DNA of 36,272 nt, taken from positions 1-36,272 of the forward strand of contig WRIW01000017.1 of NCBI GenBank assembly GCA_009782505.1, given 5' to 3'. Source of the DNA: Clostridiales bacterium. Its GTDB lineage: Bacteria > Bacillota > Peptococcia > DRI-13 > UBA5745. The position numbers and the translations under genes were made by a program. Shown here one piece after another: positions 7,977 to 16,321 of the stretch. The stretch's first letter is position 1. Each line of letters opens with the position of its first letter. A model generated the notes under the pieces. The model did not search any database. It was not told where the DNA came from and saw only the letters and a list, made by a program, of their open reading frames with translations.

Positions 7977-9611
7977 ATGCCGATTACAGATTTTCTTGTG
8001 AAAAACGCCGAACTCTACGGCGACAAACTATGCCTGACGGAAATCAACCCCGAGCTTGAGGTCAAAGGCGGCTGGACCTGGAAAGAGCTCACCCTGGTGG
8101 AAACCGCCGCTAGCGGCCCCTACCGCAAGGACTTGACCTGGCGCGCCTTCGACGACATGGCCAACCAATTCGCCAATCTGCTGATCAGCCGGGGGATAAC
8201 CCGGGGGGATAAAGTTGGCATACTGATGATGAACTGCATCGAATGGCTGCCCATCTACTTCGGCGTCCTGAAAGTCGGCGCCGTGGTGGTGCCTTTGAAC
8301 TTCCGCTACTCCTCCGACGAGATCATGTACACCCTGGGCCTTGCGGACGTATGCACCCTGGTGACAGGGCCGGAGTTTACCGAGCGCATCCAGGCCATCT
8401 CGGGGGATATCCCCGGCGTGCGTATGATATTCTTCGTAGGCCGGGATTGCCCGGATTTCGCCGAGAGCCTGGGCCTCGCGGCGGACGCCCAGCCCAAGGC
8501 CGACCCGGGTATACCTCTTACCGATGAGGAAGACGCCGCGATCTACTTTTCCTCGGGCACCACGGGCTTTCCGAAAGCCATACTCCACTCCCACCTGAGC
8601 CTGGTCACCTCCTGCAATGTGGAGCGGAACCATCACGGCCAGACCCCCGACGACGTATTCCTCTGCATACCGCCCCTCTACCACACCGGGGCGAAGATGC
8701 ACTGGTTCGGCAGCCTGCTCACCGGCGGGAGCGCCATCCTGCTGAGAGGCACCCGCCCGAAGTGGATCATCGAGACGGCGGCTTCGGAGAAAGCCACCAT
8801 CGTATGGCTGCTGGTGCCCTGGGCCCAGGACATACTGGACGCCATCGAGAGCGGGGATATCCGCCCTGAGGACTACGACCTGTCCGCCTGGCGGCTCATG
8901 CATATAGGGGCGCAGCCTGTGCCCCCCAGCCTGATCCGGCGCTGGAAGAAGTATTTCCCCGGGCACGCCTACGACACGAACTACGGCCTCTCGGAGTCCT
9001 GCGGCCCCGGCGCCGTGCACCTTGGCCTGGAGAACATCCACAAGGTAGGCGCCATCGGCAAAGCCGGCTACCGCTGGCAGACGCAAATCGTGGACGAGTT
9101 GGGCGCCCCCGTGAAGCCCGGCGAAGTGGGCGAGCTCACCGTGCGCGGCGACTGTGTCATGCGATGCTACTACAAAGACCCCGAAGCCACCGCCGCGGTG
9201 CTGAAGGACGGCTGGCTGTATACAGGGGATATGGCTATGGAAGACGAAGACGGCTTCATCTTCCTGGTGGATAGGAAGAAGGACGTGATCATCACCGGGG
9301 GTGAAAACATATACCCCGTGCAGATCGAGGACTTCTTAAGAGGCCACGATAAAATCAAGGACGCCGCCGTGATCGGGCTGGCCGACCACAGGCTGGGTGA
9401 GATAGCCGTAGCCATCATCGAGATCAAGCCCGAGGCGGATTGCGGCGAGGTGGAGATACGCCAGTTCTGCGAGCAGCTCCCCCGGTATAAGCGCCCCCAC
9501 CGGATCATATTTGACACGGTGCCGCGCAACGCCACAGGCAAGATCGAGAAGCCCAGGCTCCGCGCCAAGTACGGGGCGGACAGCGTGGTCAGGAAGCAGA
9601 TCGAGGATTAG
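7977..9611 (+). CDS. AMP-forming acyl-CoA synthetase / AMP-dependent ligase
   Basis: The 544-residue enzyme belongs to the ANL superfamily, which activates a carboxylate as acyl-AMP and transfers it to CoA. The core motifs are in order: IYFSSGTTGFPKA (about 188-200, phosphate-binding loop), YGLSESCGPGA (about 335), YTGDMAMEDEDGFIFLVDRKKD (about 415-437), GGENIYPVQIED, and the C-terminal NATGKIEKPRLR with the catalytic lysine near 520. The N-terminal region (about residues 23-50) carries an extra segment before the usual LTWRAFDD helix. The substrate class (medium, long or branched chain) cannot be judged by eye. It lies 34 nt downstream of the NhaC-type transporter, with AGGAG before its ATG. 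Confidence 0.92.
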   Translation: MPITDFLVKNAELYGDKLCLTEINPELEVKGGWTWKELTLVETAASGPYRKDLTWRAFDDMANQFANLLISRGITRGDKVGILMMNCIEWLPIYFGVLKVGAVVVPLNFRYSSDEIMYTLGLADVCTLVTGPEFTERIQAISGDIPGVRMIFFVGRDCPDFAESLGLAADAQPKADPGIPLTDEEDAAIYFSSGTTGFPKAILHSHLSLVTSCNVERNHHGQTPDDVFLCIPPLYHTGAKMHWFGSLLTGGSAILLRGTRPKWIIETAASEKATIVWLLVPWAQDILDAIESGDIRPEDYDLSAWRLMHIGAQPVPPSLIRRWKKYFPGHAYDTNYGLSESCGPGAVHLGLENIHKVGAIGKAGYRWQTQIVDELGAPVKPGEVGELTVRGDCVMRCYYKDPEATAAVLKDGWLYTGDMAMEDEDGFIFLVDRKKDVIITGGENIYPVQIEDFLRGHDKIKDAAVIGLADHRLGEIAVAIIEIKPEADCGEVEIRQFCEQLPRYKRPHRIIFDTVPRNATGKIEKPRLRAKYGADSVVRKQIED

Positions 9612-9621
9612 TGTAGCGTCA

Positions 9622-9682
9622 TTAACAGAATTTGCAACCCGTTTTAATTCCTTTTTAATACTGGGTAAATTGTGATTAAACT
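9622..9682 (+). promoter_or_regulatory. Six phased hexamers at 11-bp intervals: candidate OmpR/PhoB-type operator
   Basis: Hexamers starting at 9622, 9633, 9644, 9655, 9666 and 9677 read TTAACA, TGCAAC, TTAATT, TTAATA, TAAATT and TAAACT, each separated by 5 nt. The two central units are part of an exact TTTTAAT repeat 11 bp apart. The array ends 9 nt upstream of the -10 element, which is the placement seen for Pho boxes bound by PhoB/PhoP-type regulators. The downstream operon encodes such a regulator, so autoregulation is the natural reading. The binding protein is inferred. Confidence 0.55.
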
Positions 9683-9697
9683 TTCATCTGGTATAGT
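9670..9697 (+). promoter_or_regulatory. Promoter of the DUF4342-regulator-kinase operon
   Basis: TTGTGA (9670-9675) and TATAGT (9692-9697) are 16 bp apart. The weak -35 lies inside the phased hexamer array, fitting an activator-dependent promoter. Confidence 0.55.
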
Positions 9698-9748
9698 TAG
9701 GCCATAAAATATACCGGCGCACATACCGGATCGAAAGGAGTACACATC

Positions 9749-10459
9749 ATGATCACATTAGAGCAAGTCGAGAAACTCAGGGAAAAAGCGGACGTCAGCT
9801 ATGAAGACGCGAAAGCCGCGCTGGAGCTCACGGACGGCGACCTCCTGGAAGCCGTGATCCACCTGGAGAAGCAGGGCAAGATAGACGGCCCGGAGGTGGG
9901 CTCCTACAACACCCGCACCGGCGGCGCCCGGGACAGCTTCGAGGAAGAGGCCTACTTCGGGCGGAAGGGCAGAAAGCCCCATCACCGCCATGGCCGCTCT
10001 TACGGCCACGAACAGTATGAGCAGCAGTACAAGCGCCAGGGCCCCACCATCGGGCAGCAGCTCCACTACTTCTGGATGAAGTTCTGCGACCTGGTCAGGA
10101 AGACCAACGCCAATCAGTTCGAGGTAAGCCGTGACGGCCGTAGCCTGATCAGCATGCCGGTTACCCTTCTCATCGTTTCGCTGATCTTCTTCTTCTGGGT
10201 GACCCTGCCTCTGCTGATTATCGCCCTCTTCTTCGGCTGCCGCTACCGCTTCACCGGCCCTGACTTCGGCAGGGATTCCATCAACAGCATCATGGGCCAG
10301 GCTGCGGATACCGCGGACAACATCAAGCGCTCGGTGATGGAGAACGAAGCCGCCCGGAAGGAAAGCTGCGACAAGGAAAGCTGCGACGGCGAGCACGGCG
10401 GCTTTGAGATCAAGCTGAAGTTCGAGTCCGACAACGACAACGACGGCGACTGCGAGTAA
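9749..10459 (+). CDS. DUF4342 domain membrane protein with UBA-like N-terminus
   Basis: The 236-residue protein starts with a UBA/TS-N-like three-helix segment (LEQVEKLREKADVSYEDAKA, then ALELTDGDLLEAVIHLE, residues 3-41). A charged linker rich in Gly, Arg and His follows. A DUF4342 region (about 95-175) has a hydrophobic double segment around 128-160 (MPVTLLIVSLIFFFWVTLPL), then an acidic and basic tail with a repeated ESCDKESCD element. AAAGGAG lies about 12 nt before the ATG. It is the first gene of a likely operon with the response regulator and sensor kinase, behind the phased hexamer array. In Firmicutes such small membrane proteins beside two-component genes often modulate the kinase or an envelope stress response; that role is inferred here. 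Confidence 0.85.
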   Translation: MITLEQVEKLREKADVSYEDAKAALELTDGDLLEAVIHLEKQGKIDGPEVGSYNTRTGGARDSFEEEAYFGRKGRKPHHRHGRSYGHEQYEQQYKRQGPTIGQQLHYFWMKFCDLVRKTNANQFEVSRDGRSLISMPVTLLIVSLIFFFWVTLPLLIIALFFGCRYRFTGPDFGRDSINSIMGQAADTADNIKRSVMENEAARKESCDKESCDGEHGGFEIKLKFESDNDNDGDCE

Positions 10460-10487
10460 GGAAAGAAATAACGATACGGGCACTCGG

Positions 10488-10511
10488 GCGCCTCTAAGAG
10501 ATTAGAGGCGC
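10488..10511 (+). other. 10-bp hairpin between DUF4342 gene and regulator gene
   Basis: GCGCCTCTAA (10488-10497) pairs perfectly with TTAGAGGCGC (10502-10511) around a GAGA tetraloop. There is no T-run after it, so it is more likely an mRNA processing or stability element, or a weak attenuator, than a strong terminator. A second, weaker stem (10527-10533 with 10540-10546) follows, and a short TTTT run (10545-10548) overlaps its 3' end. Confidence 0.6.
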
Positions 10512-10590
10512 TCAAGCGCAATAAACAACCGCGAATTTGCGTGGTTTTGAGCGTAATGCGATACTAGCACAAGGCAAGGCGGTGTTTCCT

Positions 10591-11295
10591 GTGGCGGAGC
10601 GGATACTTCTGATCGAAGACGAAGAAAAAATGGCGCGTATGGTGGAGCTGGAGCTCCTCCACGAGGGTTATCAGGTAGCCAAGGCTTACGACGGGGTCGC
10701 CGGGCTGGCGCAAGCCGAATCCGGCGGCTTTGACTTGATCCTGCTGGATATCATGCTGCCCGGCTTAAGCGGTATGGAAGTACTGCGCCGGCTGAGGCGG
10801 ACCTCGGACACGCCGGTGATCCTCCTTACCGCCCGGGACGCGGTGATGGACAAAGTCTCCGGCCTGGATACCGGCGCCGACGACTATATCACCAAGCCCT
10901 TCGCCATCGAAGAGCTCCTGGCAAGGATACGGGCGGGCCTGCGCAAGAAGACGGCCCCGGAGCCCGCTAAAGGCGGCAAAGAGGGCGGCGCCGTGCTCAC
11001 CGCTGCCGGGGGCCTGCTGACCCTGGACGTGGATCGCCATGAGATCAAGGTCAAAGGCGAGGCGGTAGAGCTGACCCTGCGGGAGTTCTCCCTGCTGCAG
11101 TACCTATTGGAAAACAAGGGCCGCGTACTGAGCCGGGACTCCCTGCTGGAGCAGGTATGGGGCTACGATTACGCCGGGGAGACCAACGCGGTGGACGTGT
11201 ATGTGCGATTCCTGCGCAGCAAGCTGGACGAGCGCTTCGACCTGAAGCTGATCCACACCGTCAGAGGCATCGGCTACCAGATACGGGAAGAGTAG
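10591..11295 (+). CDS. OmpR/PhoB-family response regulator
   Basis: The 234-residue regulator has a receiver domain (residues 4-115) and a winged-helix DNA-binding domain (about 140-232). The acidic pocket is E9-D10, the phospho-acceptor is D53 (LILLDIMLPGLSG), the switch Thr is T80 and the conserved Lys is K102 (DYITKPF). The output domain has LTLREFSLLQYLLENKGRVL and VDVYVRFLRSKL...RGIGYQI. I choose GTG at 10591, which has AAGGCGG upstream and puts the acidic pair at the normal position. The in-frame TTG at 10537 would add 18 atypical residues. The gene sits 131 nt after the DUF4342 gene and 60 nt before the kinase gene. It probably binds the hexamer array at 9622-9682. Confidence 0.93.
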   Translation: MAERILLIEDEEKMARMVELELLHEGYQVAKAYDGVAGLAQAESGGFDLILLDIMLPGLSGMEVLRRLRRTSDTPVILLTARDAVMDKVSGLDTGADDYITKPFAIEELLARIRAGLRKKTAPEPAKGGKEGGAVLTAAGGLLTLDVDRHEIKVKGEAVELTLREFSLLQYLLENKGRVLSRDSLLEQVWGYDYAGETNAVDVYVRFLRSKLDERFDLKLIHTVRGIGYQIREE

Positions 11296-11355
11296 CGCAA
11301 CGTCCACTAGTACTCCGTAACACCCGGGGCGCCGGACCTGACAGAGGAACCAGGT

Positions 11356-12972
11356 ATGTCTAAGAGAAAAACAAAATCATCCTTATCCTTCCGGCTAAAC
11401 GCCATATTATTCATCCGGCAGCTCAGGATCATGCTGCTGCTGGATGTGGTGATTTGCGTTTTGTTTTCCGCAGGATTTCTTTATTGTATAGACGCCGGGG
11501 TCATTCCCCTGCTTTCGGACAACATGGCGCAGCCGCCACAAAGCTCCGGCAGGGCCCGGCCAAGCCAGCCTGCCGCGCGGGTATACGCCGACGGGGAGAT
11601 CCTGCGAAGCGAGGGGAACTGCGTCGTCCGTTGGGCGCAAACACAGCCGAAGTCCTTTCACCTGCCTGAAGGCGTCGTGAGGCGCCTGCCGGGGCCGGTC
11701 AGGAATCTTCATTATGGCCGCCATGTGTTCGCGGACAGCGCGCCGGGCGTCTCCCCGGAAGAGCAGCTCATGAGCCTGACTTATACGCTCTCCATCGATT
11801 ACGAGGGAGGCTGGCTGGTGGCGGAGACCCCCATCGGTCTGCCCGTCTTCATCTTTAGCCGCTGCCTGGCGATCATCATGGCCATCCAGGGCTTGACGCT
11901 GCTGATCAATCTGGGCCGCAACGGCAAGAGCATCAGAAGAACCCTGAAACCTTTGCAGGAGCTGACAGCCACGACCCAGGCCCTCACCGCCAAAGGCGGC
12001 CGTCTGTCCCCCGAAGCTCTGAAGCGGCTCACCGGCGCCCTGGACTCCATCAATGTGAGCCACCTCGACGCCAGGCTGCCCCTCTCCGGGATCAGCAATG
12101 AGCTCAAGCCCCTGGCGGAAGCCATCAATGAGATGCTCACCCGCATCGACGACGCCTACCGCAGCCAGGTGCAGTTCGTATCCGACGCCTCCCATGAGCT
12201 GCGCACGCCCATCGCGGTGATCCAGGGTTATGCGGATCTGCTTACCCGCTGGGGCACGGAGGACCCGGAGACCATGCGGGAGTCCATCGCGGCTATCCGC
12301 CAGGAGGCCACGGCCATGAAGGAGCTGGTGGAGCAGCTTCTCTTCCTGGCGCGGGGAGACAGGGATTTCATCAACGGCGAGTGGAAAGCGGTGAACGTCT
12401 CCGCCCTGGGGGAAGACGTCCGCCGGGAAATCGAGATGATCGACGGCGCCCACCGGTTCACCGGGGAAATCACCCCCGGCGTGGTCGTCCAGGGCAACGA
12501 GGGCATGCTGAAGCAGCTGATGCGCATCCTCATCGACAACAGCATCAAGTATACCCCCGCGAACGGGCAGGTCATCCTGCGGGTAGAAGTAAAGGAAGAC
12601 AAGGCAGCTATCGTCGTGCAGGATGAAGGGACGGGCATACCGGCGGAAGCCGTAGCCCATATCTTCGACCGCTTCTACCGGGCGGACGAGTCCCGCACCC
12701 GCAACACCGGCGGCGCAGGCCTGGGCTTGTCCATCGCCAAGTGGATCGCCCAGCGCCACAACGGGCAAATCGAGGTGGTCAGCCGCGAGGGGATAGGCAC
12801 CAGGATGACGGTGCTCCTGCCGCTGCAGGCTGGCAGCGGCAACGTCGGCGGCGGCAACGCGGACGGCGGCAGTGTCGGCGGCGGCTTCGGCAGCGGAGGC
12901 GTCGGCGGCATGATACTCGATGAAACCGACACAGCAAGACGCATCCCTGAGCCCGAGCTGGTGCTCAGATAA
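11356..12972 (+). CDS. Membrane sensor histidine kinase with glycine-rich tail
   Basis: The 538-residue kinase has a first membrane segment at about 18-42, an extracytoplasmic region of about 120 residues, and a second membrane segment at about 165-185. A HAMP-like linker follows. Then come the HisKA domain with SDASHELRTPIAVIQGY (phospho-acceptor H280), the N box (LIDNSIKYTP), G1 (DEGTGIP), F box (FDRFYRADESRTR) and G2 (GGAGLGLSIAKWIA). It is the partner of the OmpR-family regulator just upstream. After the normal end of the ATPase domain (about 490) there is an unusual low-complexity Gly/Ser/Asn stretch of about 30 residues and an acidic C-terminal tail. The ligand is unknown. AGAGGAA precedes the ATG. 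Confidence 0.92.
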   Translation: MSKRKTKSSLSFRLNAILFIRQLRIMLLLDVVICVLFSAGFLYCIDAGVIPLLSDNMAQPPQSSGRARPSQPAARVYADGEILRSEGNCVVRWAQTQPKSFHLPEGVVRRLPGPVRNLHYGRHVFADSAPGVSPEEQLMSLTYTLSIDYEGGWLVAETPIGLPVFIFSRCLAIIMAIQGLTLLINLGRNGKSIRRTLKPLQELTATTQALTAKGGRLSPEALKRLTGALDSINVSHLDARLPLSGISNELKPLAEAINEMLTRIDDAYRSQVQFVSDASHELRTPIAVIQGYADLLTRWGTEDPETMRESIAAIRQEATAMKELVEQLLFLARGDRDFINGEWKAVNVSALGEDVRREIEMIDGAHRFTGEITPGVVVQGNEGMLKQLMRILIDNSIKYTPANGQVILRVEVKEDKAAIVVQDEGTGIPAEAVAHIFDRFYRADESRTRNTGGAGLGLSIAKWIAQRHNGQIEVVSREGIGTRMTVLLPLQAGSGNVGGGNADGGSVGGGFGSGGVGGMILDETDTARRIPEPELVLR

Positions 12973-12999
12973 GCCTCATAGTCGCGGCACAACAGATAC

Positions 13000-13210
13000 A
13001 GCCCGGGCGAAGTGACGCTCAAGCGAAAGATTGAACGGTTTCGAATACCGGCCAAGCAAGGCAGTTCATACCAAATCCGTGGGTACGACAGGATGTCGTG
13101 CCAGCCGGAACGCGACAGGACGTCGCGTTGGAGGCGTCAGGATTTGTACGAAGCATTGCTATGGCCGGTCGAAACTGTGAACTTGAGCGGAGCGTCACTT
13201 TGCCCGGGCT
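13000..13210. repeat. Long imperfect palindrome with two nested hairpins between convergent genes
   Basis: The outer 21 bp (from 13000) pair with the end of the element at 13210 with about one mismatch; both ends are AGCCCGGGC inverted. Similarity of the arms continues with small gaps to about 13078 on the left and back to about 13140 on the right (TTTCGA, CCGGCCA and CAAATCC blocks). The centre holds two hairpins: GGTACGACA/TGTCGTGCC (13082-13102) with loop GGA, and AACGCGAC/GTCGCGTT (13109-13129) with loop AGGAC. Both contain GACAGGAYGTC. The element fills almost the whole gap between the kinase and MATE genes. It may act as a bidirectional terminator, a MITE/REP-like repeat or a structured RNA. 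Confidence 0.8.
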
Positions 13211-13220
13211 TAGTTTGTGT

Positions 13221-14612
13221 TTACTTGGCGGGAGCCGGTTCGCTCTCCATGAGGGCGCCGGCGTTACGCACCACATTCTGCTTCCAGCGCCCGGAGATCA
13301 GGAAGCCGATGATCATGACCATGATGAATACGCTCGCCCCCGGCGCGCCCATGCCGATGCCCAGCAGCCCCCAGCCCATGTACAGGCCGAAGAAGTAGCT
13401 TACCGGCACCCGGATCAGCACCGAAGAGAGGATACTGTTGATGAGGGTGAAAGTGGTATGGCCGCCGCCCATAAATAAGCCGTTCAGGCAGAACATAAAC
13501 GGGATGAACAGATACTCAAAGCTGAAGCTGCGTATGTAGGTGATGCCCGCTTCGATGACCGCCGGCTCGCTGGAGAAGATGGAGACGATCTGCCCGGGGA
13601 AGACCTGGAGCAGGGCGAAAAAGGAATAACTGACCACGATGGCCATGGAGGTGCCTATCCAGCAGGACTTCACCGCCCGGTCGAGCCTGCCCGCGCCAAA
13701 GTTCTGGGCGCACATCACCGAGACGGACATACTCAGGGCCTGCACAGGCATGAAGCCGAAGCCGTTGAAGCGCCCGATGGCGCCCACGGCGGCGGAAGCG
13801 TTGACCCCGCCCACCATATTGACCATAGCCGTGATGAAGATGAAGGAAAGGCTGGTCACGCTATTCTGTATGCAGGGAGGCATGCCGAAGCGGAGGATCA
13901 GCCTGAGTTGGTCTTTATAGATGCGGAATGAAGACAGCTTGAAGTCAAAAGAAAAATCATGCCGGATCATATAGACGATGCAAAATATCATGCTGGCCGC
14001 CTGGGAGATGACGGCGGATAAGGCCGCGCCCATGGCCGCCATGCCCATCCCCGCGATGAAGACGAAGTCCAGGATGATGCTCAGGATACTGGCGATAAGT
14101 ACGAAGTAAAACGGCCTTCTTGAGTCCCCCATGCCCCGCAGGATGGCGGCGAAGGCATTGTAGCCGAAGATGAATATCATCCCCACCAGGGTGACGATGA
14201 GATAGTCCCGGCTATCTTTATAGGATTCGACAGGCGTCCGTATAAGATCAAGGATCTGGTCGGCGAAGACGAGGGACACGGCGGTGATCACCACGGAGAG
14301 AATCAACAGCAGGGTGATGATGGTAGCCGTGACTTTTTTCAACGCCTCGTGGTTTCCGGAGCCCACGTATTGGCCGATGACGATGCTGGTCCCCATGCAT
14401 AACCCGATGATCATCTGGGTCAGGATGAAGGTGGTCTGCCCCCCTATAGTCACCCCCGACATGGCGGCGGCGCCGGCGAACCGCCCTACGACGAACATAC
14501 CGACGAATGTATAAATGGACTGAATGAAGTTGGAGCCCAGTACGGGGAGGGCAAAGAGAATCAGGTTCTTGACGACGCTGCCTTCGGATAAGTTCTTTTC
14601 AAAATCTGCCAT
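13221..14612 (-). CDS. MATE family multidrug/toxin efflux transporter
   Basis: The 463-residue protein has the twelve-helix MATE layout, in which two six-helix halves exchange Na+ or H+ for organic cations or drugs. Typical stretches are near the N-terminus (LILFALPVLGSNFIQSIYTF and VGRFAGAAAMSGVTIGGQ) and in the second half (FGMPPCIQNSVTSLSF and VGAIGRFNGFGFMP). Its length matches the family. GAGGTG lies 11 nt before the ATG. It is transcribed in the same direction as gpmI, 89 nt downstream of it, so read-through from gpmI is possible, although an imperfect GC-rich stem (14660-14696) lies between them. The substrate is unknown. Confidence 0.93.
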   Translation of the reverse strand: MADFEKNLSEGSVVKNLILFALPVLGSNFIQSIYTFVGMFVVGRFAGAAAMSGVTIGGQTTFILTQMIIGLCMGTSIVIGQYVGSGNHEALKKVTATIITLLLILSVVITAVSLVFADQILDLIRTPVESYKDSRDYLIVTLVGMIFIFGYNAFAAILRGMGDSRRPFYFVLIASILSIILDFVFIAGMGMAAMGAALSAVISQAASMIFCIVYMIRHDFSFDFKLSSFRIYKDQLRLILRFGMPPCIQNSVTSLSFIFITAMVNMVGGVNASAAVGAIGRFNGFGFMPVQALSMSVSVMCAQNFGAGRLDRAVKSCWIGTSMAIVVSYSFFALLQVFPGQIVSIFSSEPAVIEAGITYIRSFSFEYLFIPFMFCLNGLFMGGGHTTFTLINSILSSVLIRVPVSYFFGLYMGWGLLGIGMGAPGASVFIMVMIIGFLISGRWKQNVVRNAGALMESEPAPAK

Positions 14613-14659
14613 AGATTATCAAACACCTCAAGTCGTTATTATGCGCCCGGCAGCCGAGG

Positions 14660-14696
14660 CGCGCCATGGCTCACAGGGCGCCGGGCCATGGGCGCG
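14660..14696 (-). terminator. GC-rich stem downstream of gpmI, possible terminator
   Basis: CGCGCCATGGC (14660-14670) pairs with GCCATGGGCGCG (14685-14696) with one bulged G. No T-run follows on the minus strand, so termination would be weak or Rho-dependent. An alternative pairing with GCGCCCGGC upstream is possible. Confidence 0.3.
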
Positions 14697-14701
14697 GAGT
14701 T

Positions 14702-16249
14702 TCACAGGATCAGGCTCGCCCCGGTCATCTCCCCGGGCTGGGGCAGGCCCAGCAGCTCCAGCAGGGTGGGCGCTATATCCGCCAGCTTCCCGCCGTCCCG
14801 GAGCTTCTTGCCCTCAAGGCCGGCGCCGATAAGGATACAGGGGACGGGGTTGCAACTGTGGGCGGTCACCGGCTCGCCGGTATCGTCGTCCCACATCAGC
14901 TCCACATTGCCGTGATCCGCGGTGACGATGACCGCGCCGCCGGCTTCCAGTACGGCGTCTACCGTCCGGCCTACCCAGCCGTCTACCGTCTCCACGGCTT
15001 TGATGGCGGCGTCCATGACCCCGGTATGGCCCACCATATCGGGGTTGGCGTAGTTGAGGACGATGAGGTCGTACTTCCCGCCGCGGATATTGTCGATGAC
15101 CGCCGCGCCTACCTCAGGCGCGCTCATCTCCGGCTGCAGGTCATAGGTGGCGACCTTGGGGGAAGGGATGAGTATCCTGTCTTCGCCGCTTAAGGGCTGC
15201 TCCTCGCCGCCGTTGAAGAAAAAGGTGACGTGGGCGTACTTCTCCGTCTCGGCGATCCGGAGCTGCTTCAGCCCCCGGTCCGCCGCCACCCGGCCAAGGG
15301 TAGCGCCCAGGCTCTCCGGGGGGAACGCGACCCGGGCAGGCAGCCCTTCTTCGTATTCCGTCATCGTGACCAGCCAGGGCTCGTGGTCCTCCGCCCGGAT
15401 AAACACATTGAAATCCTTATCCGTGAACACATGGCTCAGCTCCCGCAACCGGTCGGTGCGGAAGTTGAACATGATGACGGGATCCCCGCCCTGTATGGTG
15501 GTCAGAGGTACCCCCCTGCCGTCTATGATCACGGAGGGGGTGACGAATTCGTCGGTCTCGCCCTTAGCGTAAGCCCGCTCCACGACCAGGGCCGCGGAAG
15601 ACACCATCTGCCCGTGGGCGTAGACCAGGGCGTCGTAGCCTTTCTGCACCCTGTCCCAGCGCTTGTCCCTGTCCATGGTATAGTAGCGCCCGGCTACGGT
15701 GGCTATCTCCCCCGCGCCGATCTCTTTGATCTTCTCCTCCAGCTCCCGTATATAACCCAGCCCGCTCTTGGGCGGCGTATCCCTGCCGTCCAGGAGGGCG
15801 TGGATGTAGACTCTGTCCAACTCATGCTTCTTCGCCAGCTCCAGCAGGGCGTACAGATGGGTCATCTCGCTGTGGACGCCGCCGTCGGACACGAGGCCGA
15901 TGAGGTGGAGGGGCTTGTCCTCGTCCTTAGCCTTTTGGCAGGCTTCATTGAGGACGGGATTGGCAAAGAAGCTGCCGTCCCGCACCGCCAGGTTGATCCT
16001 GGTCAGCTCCTGATACACCACGCGCCCGGCGCCTATATTCAGGTGGCCGACCTCTGAGTTGCCCATCTGCCCCTCAGGCAGACCTACGTCCTCGCCGCTG
16101 GCGGCTAGGGCTGTGGACGGGTATGCCGCCCTGAGGCGGTCTATACCGGGCGTGGGGGCGACGGCAGTGGCGTCGTAGCGCTTATCCGCTTCCGGGGGCG
16201 CCACCCCCCAGCCGTCCATGATGATCAGCATAACCGGTTTATAGCTCAT
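14702..16249 (-). CDS. gpmI: 2,3-bisphosphoglycerate-independent phosphoglycerate mutase
   Basis: This glycolytic enzyme interconverts 3- and 2-phosphoglycerate using two Mn2+ ions and a phosphoserine. The 515-residue length is standard. The start MSYKPVMLIIMDGWG follows AGGAG at 6 nt, whereas a longer frame from 16300 would begin inside the promoter. D12 is the first metal ligand, S65 in MGNSEVGHLNIGAGRVVYQE is the phosphoserine, and the DGRDTPPKSG and FNFRTDRLREL motifs bind substrate. The C-terminal VTADHGNVELMWDDDTGEP and AHSCNPVPCILIG complete the phosphatase domain. The gene has its own promoter just upstream and is the only central metabolic gene in the window. Confidence 0.97.
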   Translation of the reverse strand: MSYKPVMLIIMDGWGVAPPEADKRYDATAVAPTPGIDRLRAAYPSTALAASGEDVGLPEGQMGNSEVGHLNIGAGRVVYQELTRINLAVRDGSFFANPVLNEACQKAKDEDKPLHLIGLVSDGGVHSEMTHLYALLELAKKHELDRVYIHALLDGRDTPPKSGLGYIRELEEKIKEIGAGEIATVAGRYYTMDRDKRWDRVQKGYDALVYAHGQMVSSAALVVERAYAKGETDEFVTPSVIIDGRGVPLTTIQGGDPVIMFNFRTDRLRELSHVFTDKDFNVFIRAEDHEPWLVTMTEYEEGLPARVAFPPESLGATLGRVAADRGLKQLRIAETEKYAHVTFFFNGGEEQPLSGEDRILIPSPKVATYDLQPEMSAPEVGAAVIDNIRGGKYDLIVLNYANPDMVGHTGVMDAAIKAVETVDGWVGRTVDAVLEAGGAVIVTADHGNVELMWDDDTGEPVTAHSCNPVPCILIGAGLEGKKLRDGGKLADIAPTLLELLGLPQPGEMTGASLIL

Positions 16250-16290
16250 AGCCCGCTCCTTTCGCGGATGGTTGTCGATGCGGCAATCTG

Positions 16291-16319
16291 AGTATACCAT
16301 ACAGCTACCATGGCCGCAA
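16291..16319 (-). promoter_or_regulatory. Promoter of gpmI
   Basis: On the minus strand TTGCGG (16314-16319) and TATACT (16291-16296) are 17 bp apart, 42 bp upstream of the ATG. The -35 abuts the stop of the surface-protein gene, so gpmI need not depend on read-through. Confidence 0.65.
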
Positions 16320-16321
16320 TG

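Noticed and set aside
8028-9086. Minus-strand frame of 352 codons opposite the acyl-CoA synthetase
   Set aside because: It is a shadow of the plus-strand enzyme, whose motifs are all intact. No start signals and no domain.
16250-16300. N-terminal extension of gpmI to 16300
   Set aside because: It would start inside the gpmI promoter and precede a strong AGGAG-ATG start. The extra residues have no counterpart in the family.
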